Below are positions 17,265 through 28,800 of a stretch of DNA of 64,000 bases, in pieces. The translations under genes were made by a program, and so were the position numbers. The stretch comes from CAWDLX01 sp046728155 (GTDB taxonomy: Bacteria; Actinomycetota; Actinomycetes; Mycobacteriales; Micromonosporaceae): the NCBI GenBank assembly GCA_046728155.1, contig JBKPDY010000112.1, positions 8,464-72,463 of the forward strand. Direction: 5' to 3'. Under the pieces are notes generated by a model that was not told where the DNA came from, made no database searches, and saw only the letters and a program-made list of their open reading frames with translations. Every line of letters starts with the position of its first letter. Position 1 is the stretch's first letter.

Positions 17265-18167
17265 ATGAATACCGCTGCGGCGCCCTTCGGGAGTCGGCTT
17301 CGCCTGGCATCGGTGGCCGCCGTACTAAGCCTTGCCATGGGCGCATGTACGTCCACGTCGGCTCCCACCACGCCGGCTTCCACCGTGCCGGCTCCTACCA
17401 CGACCGCGACGGGCCGCGCCATTCCGACTCCCCCGACCTCCTCGCCCACCGCGAGCATCGATGTCCACGCGCCAGCGGGCTTCATGGCCATCTCCGACGT
17501 GGACGCGACCGTCCAGCAGGACATCCGGTACGCCACGGCACACAACTTCGTGGGGCGACCGATCGCCGGGTACCTGGAACCCGTGTGCATCCTCACCCGG
17601 CAGGCGGCCGACCGCCTGCACCGAGCGCAGGTCGCCGCGCACGCCCGCGGGTACAGCCTGAAGGTGTACGACTGCTATCGCCCGCAGCGCGCCGTCGACG
17701 ACTTCGTCCAATGGGCCCGGCGCGCCGACGATCAGCGAATGAAGGTCGAGTTCTATCCACGGGTGGCCAAATCGGCGCTCTTCGAACAGGGCTACCTCGG
17801 GGCGCCCACGGCCCACAGCCGCGGCAGCACGCTGGACCTCACGCTGGTACCGCTGCCCCCGCCGACGCAACGCGCATACCAGCCGGGCGAGCCGCTGGCC
17901 CCGTGCGTCGCGCCGGTCAGCAAACGCTTCCCCGACAACAGCATCGACATGGGCACGGGATTCGACTGCTTCGACTCGCTGGCTCATACGCTCGATCCGC
18001 GGGTAACCGGCCAGGCCCATCAGAATCGGCTACTCCTCAGGCAGATCATGGCCGACGCCGGCTTTACCAACTATCCCTACGAATGGTGGCACTACTCGCT
18101 CACGGACGAGCCGTATCCTCACACGTACTTCGACTTTCCGGTCGCCCGCGGAGCCCTGACCCGATAA
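17265..18167 (+). CDS. VanX/DdpX-type D-Ala-D-Ala dipeptidase, lipoprotein
   Basis: 300 residues. The signal peptide ends at a lipobox-like MGAC (Cys28) followed by a Thr/Pro-rich linker. The M15D peptidase has the zinc and catalytic pattern intact: DCYRPQRAV, then the His-Asp pair in AHSRGSTLDLT, and EWWHY with the catalytic Glu and third zinc His. Being exported, it probably trims peptidoglycan fragments or recycles D-Ala-D-Ala outside the membrane rather than conferring vancomycin resistance, which needs cytoplasmic VanX with VanH/VanA. None of those is nearby. It starts 17 bases after the oxidoreductase stop. Confidence 0.88.
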   Translation: MNTAAAPFGSRLRLASVAAVLSLAMGACTSTSAPTTPASTVPAPTTTATGRAIPTPPTSSPTASIDVHAPAGFMAISDVDATVQQDIRYATAHNFVGRPIAGYLEPVCILTRQAADRLHRAQVAAHARGYSLKVYDCYRPQRAVDDFVQWARRADDQRMKVEFYPRVAKSALFEQGYLGAPTAHSRGSTLDLTLVPLPPPTQRAYQPGEPLAPCVAPVSKRFPDNSIDMGTGFDCFDSLAHTLDPRVTGQAHQNRLLLRQIMADAGFTNYPYEWWHYSLTDEPYPHTYFDFPVARGALTR

Positions 18168-18240
18168 GGTCCATCGAATTTGGAGGAACCGAACGGTCAT
18201 AGGCGTCTTCGATCGTGGAGGCGCGCCTGTCGACGAAGTC

Positions 18241-19482
18241 TCAAGTCCACAGAGTACTGATCGGCAACGCAGCGATGCGCTCGTCAAGCTGTTGGATTCG
18301 CGGCCCAGTGTAGAAAACGACGCCCTGAACAAACCTATCGCCCAGCTGGTCGCGTAGCCACGCGAGATGCCGTGCAGCGTCAGACCGCGCAACTCCCGAT
18401 GCCTTGACTTCGATCCCGATGATGCGGTTACCCGCTACCTCGATGAGTAGATCTACCTCACGCCGTCCGCCTTCCTGACGGAGGTGGAACATTCGGGCAT
18501 CTCGCTCGGTGAGTGGCAGCTCGGCCCGCAACTGAGCGGCGACGAATGTATCGATGATTCGGCCGAGGAGATGAGCGTCGCGCAGTACGGCGTTCGCATC
18601 CGTACCGGTCGACGCAGCGACCAGTGCCGGATCCACAAGATATCGCTTTGGCCCTTGAACAAGCCGTTTGAGCCTGTTGGTGAACCACGCCGGCACCGCG
18701 TCGACGATGAATATATTTCGGAGGAGGCTTTCGTAGGCCACGGCAGTCTTACGGTTTATGCCAGCGCCGTGGATGAGGGTCGTGATGTCGGCCACTTCGG
18801 CTGAATGCATTGCAATTACGTCGAAGAACCGACGCAGCCGTTGTGGGTCCCTGCGGCTCTCGATGGCCAATGCATCACGGGTTACCACCTCGCTGACATA
18901 GCTGGTCATCCAGCGTCGTCGACCCGCACTGCTCAGTCGCAATACTGGTTCGGGGAACATTCCCGCCAGTGCGAGGTCGACATAGTCGCGTACATCCAAG
19001 GCTTGATGAGTGCTATTCAGGCCTTCGGTTCCGGATGCTACGACTCGGTCGACAAAGGGCTCCCGGTCCACGTCGCCCCGGGTCTCCCTAACTGTGAGTC
19101 CGGTCATGGGCACCTGAATAACCCTCCCAGTCCCGGGCCACGCTTGAACGTCAAGTTCAGCGCGGACCGACCCGGTTAGGATGAATCGGCCCGGACGCGG
19201 GTCCAGGTCCACCGATCGCTTTACCGCCCCGAGCACTGCTGCGGCTTCCTGCCACTCGTCCAGGACGACCGGTTCGGCGAGGCCCCGAAGCGCCGCATCC
19301 GGGTCGGTCTTGAAGATGTCAGCCTCCTCTGGCCGGTCGAGCCGGATCACGGTCGAACCGTGGCGAGTGGCGGTTGTTGTCTTCCCTGACGCCCGCGGTC
19401 CGACCAGCGAAACCGCAGGGAACTCCGCGAGCAGGCCATCGAGGAGCGGATCGACAAGCCGGCGCCGGTAACCATGGTCCAT
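18241..19482 (-). CDS. AAA+ ATPase with DUF4143 domain
   Basis: 413 residues. N-terminal P-loop domain: GPRASGKTT (Walker A, about residue 30) and VVLDEWQE (Walker B), with an ILTGS sensor. The C-terminal DUF4143 part has a VDLLIEVAGNRIIGIEVKAS nuclease-like core (D...E-x-K), so a PD-(D/E)XK-type fold is likely. The family is common, mobile and of unclear role, possibly toxin-like or defence-related. Its GC content looks lower than its neighbours', consistent with transfer. It stands alone, convergent with the VanX-like gene and divergent from the DUF255 gene. Confidence 0.85.
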   Translation of the reverse strand: MDHGYRRRLVDPLLDGLLAEFPAVSLVGPRASGKTTTATRHGSTVIRLDRPEEADIFKTDPDAALRGLAEPVVLDEWQEAAAVLGAVKRSVDLDPRPGRFILTGSVRAELDVQAWPGTGRVIQVPMTGLTVRETRGDVDREPFVDRVVASGTEGLNSTHQALDVRDYVDLALAGMFPEPVLRLSSAGRRRWMTSYVSEVVTRDALAIESRRDPQRLRRFFDVIAMHSAEVADITTLIHGAGINRKTAVAYESLLRNIFIVDAVPAWFTNRLKRLVQGPKRYLVDPALVAASTGTDANAVLRDAHLLGRIIDTFVAAQLRAELPLTERDARMFHLRQEGGRREVDLLIEVAGNRIIGIEVKASGVARSDAARHLAWLRDQLGDRFVQGVVFYTGPRIQQLDERIAALPISTLWT

Positions 19483-19608
19483 CCTGGTAACCTACCACTA
19501 TCATGCAGAAGGGCATACCGACGTCATGCAGGACTTAGTCCCGATTTTCTGCACGTAGGAGACGGTGGTACTCAGGATGAGCGGATCGTGCTGTGCGAGA
19601 GTGGTCAG

Positions 19609-21612
<2,004 letters not shown>

Positions 21613-21733
21613 GCCCGTCGCCGAGAGGGTTCCCCACGGACGATCCGCTCGTTGGCCACGGTGACACGCCCGTCGCGAATCGCCGCCCGGGTGGCGCAGT
21701 AATGCGCCCCTGGCCGGGGGAAGGGTCCTCGCC

Positions 21734-24019
21734 ATGGCCGGTCTGGCTGCCGCACTCAACGTCCCCGGGGCCATTGAGCCGCTCGTCGCCGCGCTCACGT
21801 CGCGCGGCCCCGAGGGCGCCTCATGCCACATCGCCGGCGTACCGGGCGTCCAGCTCGACATCGTTGTACGCGCGGTCATCCCGTCCATTGTTCGCGTAGT
21901 CGCTCCTGAGCCAGGTCCGTCGCGGAATGGGGCAGAACAGACAAACTCGAGGCGTGTCGCGCCGCCGCCGGTGGTCGCGGCCATCGCGGTCGATGGCGTG
22001 GCATCGATGAGTGCCCTCGACGCCGGTTACGCCGCGGACGGCCCCTCTGGACTCCTGCACGGTCGAGAGGCGTACGCCGTCGTCCTTGCCGATGCCGAGC
22101 GGGGGGAACTGGTGCTCGGGCGGAACGGCGGAGCGGCTGGGCTCTACTACGCCTGGCACTCGGGCGGCTGGCTGGTCGCATCCGAACCGGCGGCGTTTCG
22201 CGCTGCGGGCGTCGAGGCGCGGCCCGATGTCAGTACGGTGACCCGCTTCGTCGTCACCGGCGCCGTCGACGACACGTCCGCCACGTTCTTCGACGGGATC
22301 GCTCAGGTGCTCCCGGACGAGGTTGTCGCACTCACGCCCGACGGCCAGGCCCGCCACTACCATCCGGACACGGATCTCGGCCCAATGTCGATCACGACGG
22401 CGCTCGGCGATGCGATCGGGCAGGGGAGAATCGCCGTCCTCGTCCGGCCCGGGCGGCTGGGTGCGGCCGTACTGGGAGCGGCGCTGTCCCGGCCGGACCG
22501 GCCCTACCCGTTGCCCGTCCACACGGCCACCTACCTCGGCGTGGACCAGGTGGCCTCGCATACACCGGCCATCCTGGCGCCGTTGCCGCCTGGCACGGTA
22601 CGGCACACTCCGCATGAGTTCGACTTGTCCACATTGGATCTCGACACGTTCCTGCTGGAATTGGGCGAGCCTGTGCCGGACCTCGACCTGTACCAGCTCT
22701 GGGCGGTTGCCCGAGATCTGAGCGGCGGCGCCGACGTCGTGGTCGACTCCGGCCGCGGACTGCCCGACGCCACGGCACGGGTGAGTGATCGGCTGTCGGC
22801 CCGGTACGGTGTCAGCGTCCGGTGTCCCGTCCGCGAGGCGGCGGGAGATGCCGACGCCGACGATCTCGCCGCGTTGATCAACCGGACCCTTCCGGCGGCC
22901 GTCGCCCGGTATGCCGCCAGGGAAACTGCCCGGTCGGCCACTGCCCGCGAGATCGTGCTGCATTGGCGCGACGCCGTCGTGGCCGCTCTCTCCGTTGCCC
23001 GACCGTGGGCGGACCCTTCGTCCTCTGTGGACGCTGTGCGCCGTCTAGCCATCGGGGAGCCGGTCGACGCCGACGTACTGTTGCGCGCGTACCTGGTCGA
23101 GCGATGGCTTTCCACCCTCGAACTACCCCCGGATCGACGGGCACTCAAGACTGCCCCGGCCAGCCGTCCGGACCAGCCGGAGGCGATCGACGTGGGCGAC
23201 GCCGCGCCGAACGGGGGATACTGGCTCCGCTGGCCGGTGTCGACGAAACGCATCGCACCTGGGGCGGAACTCGCGTCCACCATCGCCTTCTACGCCGAGG
23301 GGGCATTGGCCGAACTGCGGACACATCATGGGTACGCCGACGCGCTGCGCGGGCCGTGGTTCGCCGTCGTCGCCGGAAAGGTGCTCGCGGTGGCGCAGCA
23401 GCGGCTCAGTCCCCTGTGGAGTGTCGAATCTGGATGGTTGGCGCGGGTGCTCGCCCGTACTGTGCGGCGTCGGCTGCCATTGCTGGCGCAAGCGTGGACG
23501 ATGCAGGTCGCGCTCGAGGAGGTGGGCACGCTCCGGCTGCTCAGGGCGGTGTGGGCCGCGTTGTTGCGTCGCCGTCGGCGGCTCGAACAGCTCCTGCCCG
23601 ATGGCTTCCCGGTGTTCGCGCCGCGGCCGGAGGCTACTCCGCCGGGCGACAGCGCGGTCGTGCGGAGCCCGGTCGAGCCGGACGGCTTCGCCGAGTCCCT
23701 TCTGTCTGCGCTGCGTTACTCGCTCGAGGCGGACATCTTCGGCACGCTGGCCGGGTGTGCCGTTGTCCGGGCGGACGACACGGGGTCACGTGTGTTGGGC
23801 TTCGCCGCTGGCCCCTTCGCCGACGCCGTGCCGAGGGCCGAAGAGCTCGTGGCGAGGGCCTGCGCGGACAATCCCGTGGGACAAGGGCGCGAAGGTACGC
23901 CATTGGTGCTCGTCTTCGAGGCGCCGGCGCCCCGGCGCCGTGATCGTGGGCGCGACCCGCGCCTGCTGGATGTCAAGGTCGACCGGCGGGTCGGTAAGGA
24001 CGCCGGATTACACAAGTAG
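21734..24019 (+). CDS. Fusion of inactive asparagine-synthase-like region and CofE-like domain
   Basis: 761 residues. Residues ~100-210 resemble the class II glutamine amidotransferase half of asparagine synthetase (LGRNGGAAGLYYAW, LVASEPAAFRAAGVEARPD, VLPDEVVAL), but there is no N-terminal catalytic Cys. Residues ~220-480 take the place of the synthetase domain, yet no SGGxDS ATP loop is visible. From ~494 (YWLRWPVSTKRIAPGAEL) to ~735 it resembles the F420-0:glutamate ligase fold: VLAVAQQRL in the position of the SKxVA(I/Q)A-GR loop, then WTMQVALEEVGTLRLL. An active cofE lies 17 kb away. Function unknown; I suspect an amino-acid-ligating or regulatory protein. Confidence 0.65.
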   Translation: MAGLAAALNVPGAIEPLVAALTSRGPEGASCHIAGVPGVQLDIVVRAVIPSIVRVVAPEPGPSRNGAEQTNSRRVAPPPVVAAIAVDGVASMSALDAGYAADGPSGLLHGREAYAVVLADAERGELVLGRNGGAAGLYYAWHSGGWLVASEPAAFRAAGVEARPDVSTVTRFVVTGAVDDTSATFFDGIAQVLPDEVVALTPDGQARHYHPDTDLGPMSITTALGDAIGQGRIAVLVRPGRLGAAVLGAALSRPDRPYPLPVHTATYLGVDQVASHTPAILAPLPPGTVRHTPHEFDLSTLDLDTFLLELGEPVPDLDLYQLWAVARDLSGGADVVVDSGRGLPDATARVSDRLSARYGVSVRCPVREAAGDADADDLAALINRTLPAAVARYAARETARSATAREIVLHWRDAVVAALSVARPWADPSSSVDAVRRLAIGEPVDADVLLRAYLVERWLSTLELPPDRRALKTAPASRPDQPEAIDVGDAAPNGGYWLRWPVSTKRIAPGAELASTIAFYAEGALAELRTHHGYADALRGPWFAVVAGKVLAVAQQRLSPLWSVESGWLARVLARTVRRRLPLLAQAWTMQVALEEVGTLRLLRAVWAALLRRRRRLEQLLPDGFPVFAPRPEATPPGDSAVVRSPVEPDGFAESLLSALRYSLEADIFGTLAGCAVVRADDTGSRVLGFAAGPFADAVPRAEELVARACADNPVGQGREGTPLVLVFEAPAPRRRDRGRDPRLLDVKVDRRVGKDAGLHK

Positions 24020-24044
24020 CCTTAGTAACCGTTCGAGCAACGAG

Positions 24045-24533
24045 TCACAGCGAACGCCGCAGCGCAGCGTCCTTCTCCTCTACCGCCGCACGAAGTCCGT
24101 CCTGAAAGGATTCCATCCGTCGGCGGAGATGCTCGTCGGTGGCGGCAAGGATCCGTACGGCCAGGAGACCGGCGTTTCGGGCGCCACCGATCGAGACCGT
24201 GGCGACCGGAACACCGGCCGGCATCTGGACGATGGAGAGCAGCGAGTCCATACCGTCGAGGTACTTCAACGGGACGGGGACACCGATGACGGGGAGCGGC
24301 GTCGCGCTGGCCACCATACCGGGCAGGTGCGCGGCGCCACCGGCGCCGGCGATGATGACCCGCAGGCCGCGGCCGGCCGCACCGCGCGCATATGCGATCA
24401 TCGCATCGGGCGTCCGGTGTGCCGAAAGGACCCGCACTTCGTAAACCACGCCGAACTCACCGAGGGCCTCGGCAGCGGCTCGCATGGTGGGCCAGTCAGA
24501 ATCGCTGCCCATGATGACGCCGACATCAGTCAC
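24045..24533 (-). CDS. purE: N5-carboxyaminoimidazole ribonucleotide mutase
   Basis: 162 residues. It converts N5-CAIR to CAIR in purine synthesis, the step after PurK. Motifs: GVIMGSDSDWPTM, LSAHRTPD and GAGGAAHLPGMVAS. The GTG at 24533 (VTDVGVIMG) gives the normal N terminus. An in-frame GTG 15 codons upstream lies in the last cassette of the repeat at 24534-24660 and would add MTEPTVSERARRRNG. The ribosome site GGAGG used for 24533 is itself inside the cassette. It is transcribed after purK. Confidence 0.93.
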   Translation of the reverse strand: MTDVGVIMGSDSDWPTMRAAAEALGEFGVVYEVRVLSAHRTPDAMIAYARGAAGRGLRVIIAGAGGAAHLPGMVASATPLPVIGVPVPLKYLDGMDSLLSIVQMPAGVPVATVSIGGARNAGLLAVRILAATDEHLRRRMESFQDGLRAAVEEKDAALRRSL

Positions 24534-24660
24534 GCCGTTTCGCCTCCGCGCTCGCTCGCTCACTGTCGGCTCAGTCACGCCGTTTCGCCTCCGCGCTCGC
24601 TCGCTGTCGGCTCAGTCATGCCGTTTCGCCTCCGCGCTCGCTCGCTGTCGGCTCAGTCAC
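24534..24660 (-). repeat. Three tandem start-codon cassettes between purK and purE
   Basis: Three copies read on the minus strand: 24660-24620 (41 bp), 24619-24579 (41 bp) and 24578-24534 (45 bp, with an extra GAGC). Each begins with GTG or ATG followed by ACTGAGCCGACAG and ends GCGGAGGCGAAACGGC just before the next start. Copies one and two encode 14-residue peptides (MTEPTASERGGETA) whose TGA overlaps the following ATG/GTG. Copy three is in frame with purE. The purK stop codon overlaps the first copy (GTGACTGA). Confidence 0.85.
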
Positions 24661-25807
24661 CCTCACCCTCCCGCAGCCATCGCGCCGCAGCGGCCGCCCG
24701 GGCGCGAACGGAGTCGAGGTCGTCACCGAGCACGGTGACATGGCCGATCTTGCGGCCTGACCACACCCGCTTGCCATAGAGGTGGACCCGGGCCCCCGGA
24801 TCGGCCGCGAAGACGTGGTGCAGCCGCTCGTCGATTCCCATCCCACCGGTCTGTCCACCGAGGATATTCGCCATGACGGCAACCGGCGTGGTCAGCGCCG
24901 TATCGCCCAACGGATAGTCGAGGATTGCGCGCAGATGCTGTTCGAACTGCGACGTCCGCGCTCCCTCGATGGTCCAGTGGCCGGAATTGTGTGGCCGCAT
25001 CGCCAATTCGTTGACGAGGAGCCTGCCACCATGCACTTCGAACAGTTCGACGGCGAGCACGCCGACGACGTCAAGCTCGACCGCGATCCGGCCGGCCAAC
25101 TCCTGTGCCTGCACCGCGACGTCGGGGTCCAGGCCGGGTGCAGGAGCGAGCACCTCCGCGCAGATGCCGTCGCGCTGGACCGTCTCAACAACCGGATACG
25201 TGGCCAACTGCCCCCAGGGCGAACGGGCGACCATCGCCGCCAGTTCACGGCGTAACGGGACCCGCTCTTCGAAGATCAGCTCGACCCCTCGTTCCAGCAT
25301 CGCCTGGACCTGCGCCGGGGACTCGACCGGCCAGACGCCACGACCGTCGTAACCACCGGTCGTGGCTTTGGCGATCACGCCGTCGCGATACCCGCCGAAG
25401 AACTCGGCGGCCTCTGCCATTGTCGTCACGAGCCGCCAGGGCGGTACGGCAAGGCCGAGTTCAGTCATTCGTTCCCGCATCACCCGCTTGTTCTGCGCGT
25501 GACGCAACGCGTGCGGCGACGGGTACGCGACGATCCCCTCGGCCGCGAGCGTCTCCACGTGACCGAGGGGGACGTGCTCATGGTCGAAGGTGACAACGTC
25601 GCAGCCCTTGGCGAAGTCGCGCAGGGCGTCGAGGTCGGCGTGCTGGCCCACGACCGGTTCGGCGGTCACGAGCGCCGCCGCGTCGTCCGGCGCGGCAGCG
25701 AACACGCGCAGCGACTGGCCCAAAGCGATGGCGGCCTGGTGCGTCATGCGGGCGAGCTGGCCGCCCCCCACCATGCCCACGACAGGAAGTCCGGTCCGGG
25801 AGTCCAT
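24653..25807 (-). CDS. purK: N5-carboxyaminoimidazole ribonucleotide synthase
   Basis: 384 residues, ATP-grasp enzyme making N5-CAIR from AIR, bicarbonate and ATP. Visible: the N-terminal GMVGGGQLARM phosphate loop, TFDHEHVP, PSPHALRHAQNK, ATTGGYDGRGVW (ATP-grasp), EVHGGRLLVNELAMRPHNSGHWTIEG (metal-binding Glu and Asn). The ATG at 25807 is preferred over one nine bases earlier. The stop lies inside the start-codon cassette, so purK and purE are translated from one message with leader peptides between them. Confidence 0.93.
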   Translation of the reverse strand: MDSRTGLPVVGMVGGGQLARMTHQAAIALGQSLRVFAAAPDDAAALVTAEPVVGQHADLDALRDFAKGCDVVTFDHEHVPLGHVETLAAEGIVAYPSPHALRHAQNKRVMRERMTELGLAVPPWRLVTTMAEAAEFFGGYRDGVIAKATTGGYDGRGVWPVESPAQVQAMLERGVELIFEERVPLRRELAAMVARSPWGQLATYPVVETVQRDGICAEVLAPAPGLDPDVAVQAQELAGRIAVELDVVGVLAVELFEVHGGRLLVNELAMRPHNSGHWTIEGARTSQFEQHLRAILDYPLGDTALTTPVAVMANILGGQTGGMGIDERLHHVFAADPGARVHLYGKRVWSGRKIGHVTVLGDDLDSVRARAAAAARWLREGEGD

Positions 25808-25843
25808 CGCCCGCAAGCTTAGTGAGCCGCGGTCCGCCGCCCG

Positions 25844-28800
25844 TCAGCCGATCTCCCTACGGGCCCGGCGTCGCTGCTCGGAGCGGGCGCCGAAGCCGAC
25901 CAGAATCCCACCGGCGAGGGCCACCAGGAGGGCGCCGGCGATCTGGCCGCGGACGAGAAACCGGATCATCTCAGCCACCGCGACGATGACCACGACAACG
26001 CCGCCAGTCATGACCGGGGCGCGTAGGCCACGGGATGAGCCGACGATCACCGTCAGGACCGCGACGGCGAAGAGCGTGACCCAGCGCGCGACCGCATCGT
26101 GGCCGATGAGCACGAGCGCCACGCTCGGGGCGAAGCCACCGACCAACGCCGGCCCGTACGCGAGCCATGACGAGAGCTGGTTGTTGTTCCGCAGCTCCAG
26201 CGCACCGGCGAGGAGGGCGATGGCCGCGAACGGCAACGTGTACGCCTCCGGTAGGGCCACCTGAACCGAGTAGAGCAGCACCCAGGACGCGAACAATTCA
26301 GCCACCAGGGCCGCCCGCACCAACCATTGACGCAACCTGGGAGTCCGGTCCCGGCGCAGCGCGGCGACGCCGAGCAGCAGACCCCATATCGTCAGCACCG
26401 CGGCCGCGTGACGGGGGGAGCTCAGGCTCAGCAACAGGGCGAAGGTCGCGCCGATGGCGACGGTCAGCTCCACCACCGCGGCCTCCGGCCGACGCTTGGG
26501 GAACCTGGCGAGCTGCCAGGAAGCCCCCGACAGTGCGCCGCAGACGGCGAGGACGAAGAAGGCACCGGTGCGAAGTTGCCCGTCGGCGGTGGCCAGGGCT
26601 GTGACCGGAAACGCAAATGCCGCGGCGGCCGTGACGAACCAGGCTACCTTCCGGGCGTTCGGGTCGCGCCCTACGGCCGCGGCGGTTGCGCCGGCGGCGG
26701 CAAGGACGGCGAGCGCGGTCAGGGTGCCGGCCCGCGTCGCCAGACTTCCGGCGAGCCCGGCACCGCCGGTCACTACGCAGACGATGCCGGCCGTGCCCCG
26801 CAACAGGTGCGTCGCCGCCGGGAGCGCGGGCGGCGAGAGGGCGGCACCGAGCCCAGCGACCACCGCGACCCCCAGAGCGACCCAGGACGTGGTACCGGCC
26901 GGCGTCGCCATGGCCGCGGGCGCCACGACCGCCATCGCGGCCAGAGGTGGGAGCACGAGGGCGAGTACGAAGCGCCGACCGCCGAGGCTCGCCGCGCCGA
27001 TGGCCCCGACACCGGCGAGGAGTAGCAGCGTGATCACGGCGCCGCCCGCTGCCGAAGGCACCGGAGCGTGGCCGTAGCCGCGCCACACGTCGCTCAGCGT
27101 CCGATATGGACCAGCGAGCGCTGTAAGCCAGGCCGGAGCGCTGGCGACCGCGGCGATGGCAGCCGCCGGCACGACGGTGGTGACGACCGCGACCCAGGCA
27201 CCCCGGTTCGCCGGTACCCGAGGTCTCTGATCGCCGTCATCGGACGTGGCGAGATCCTCCAGCGGGGTGGGCGTGGTCGGCCGTCGGCTCTCTCGCGGGA
27301 TGTCAGCTGCGACCGCTGTGACGGCAACGAGGGCGGCCGCGGCGGCCCAGGTCTGTGCGTCTCGGAACGCCGGCAGAGCCACGGCTGCAGCCAAGGCGGT
27401 GATGACGGAGGGGATACCGACGCCGATCCCTGGCATACCGCCGAACGAGGCGGCTCGGACCACGAGCACGACCGGGATCCCGAGCGCGGCGAGCAGCAGC
27501 GCGGCGGCGAGTACACCGGGCGCGCTGGTTCCAATGGCCGCCGCGGCGGTCGCGGCAGCCCCTGAGGAGGCGGCAAGACCGGCCGCCAAGGCTGTGCCGG
27601 GGACGATGGCGGCCACACGCCGCAGGTGTCCGACGAGGGCGACAGCGGCACCCGCCGCGACAAACGTACCGAGCACCACGCCGGTTGAGGCCGGCCGGGC
27701 GCTCGCCACGATGACCGCGTAACCACCGAGAAGGAAAGCGAGCACCAGCCGCCGTGTGGCCGGCAGAGCTCCCGGCCGGCCTGGAGGCACGAGAGCCGCG
27801 CCGAGCCCGGTGACGACGCCGAGCCCGGCGGCGAGGAGAACTGGTGCCCACCAGTGCAGGCCGAGGGTGGCGGGTAACGACAGCGCGGCGACGCAGAGCG
27901 TCACGAAGCCCAGGTCCTCGCCGACGGGCGGGGGCAGCAACGCCCAGAACGCCCCGGCCGCCAGCAAGAGACCCACGGGCACCTGCGAGCCGTAAGGTGT
28001 CCAGCCTGCGACCCGCTGCGTCCACGTCACCAGATCTGCGCTCCAGAAGGGGCCGCTCGCCATCGCCGCGTGGACCGCCTCGGTGACCGCTATCCCGGCG
28101 AGCACTAGCGCGACGGTGCCGCCGATCGCGACGCCGCCGAGCCGCGGGCCGCGTCGCCACCGTTCCGGCAGCAGCAGGACCGCCGACGCGGTCACCAGGA
28201 CCATCGCCTCGGTGGTGACCAGACCGATCCCGGGTACGACAACCGCCGCCAGGCGCGCCAGCGCGACGATGAGCGCGGCCGTGGACAGCGCGGCGCCGAG
28301 CGTGCTTGTGTCCACTATGGATCGACGCCGCGGGGCGGGATCGGGTCGATCCGGCCGCCCGGCAAACGCGTCCTCGGCCGCGCTGACCGCGGCCGGGAGC
28401 GTCCGAACCGCCTCGGCGATGCCGCCGCCACCGACCTCGAAGATGCGCGACCCGGTCGTGGCGAGCGCGGCCGTCACGATAAGCACACCAACGCCGACGT
28501 CGACCGGTTCCCGGCCGGGGACGAGAAGGCCGAACAGCAACGTTGCGACCGCCGCGGCCAGCGCGGCGCCCGCACTGGCGGTGTGCGGCAACCTGGCCGC
28601 CACCTGGGACACGGCGGCGCCCATGACCCCCAGTGCGGTGGTCACCATCGTGATCGGGAGGACGACGCCGGCTGGAAGTCCGGCGAGCCAAGCGAACGTG
28701 GCGACCGCAATCGGAAGCGTGAACGCGGCGGCGCCGAAAGCCGCGTCGGCCACCCGCTCGCGGTAGGCGCCGAAGCGGTCCGGCCATCCGACGGCGATCG

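Noticed and set aside
17265..18167. A vancomycin-resistance gene cluster
   Set aside because: Only the VanX-like dipeptidase is present, and it carries a lipoprotein signal. No vanH, vanA or vanRS genes lie nearby.
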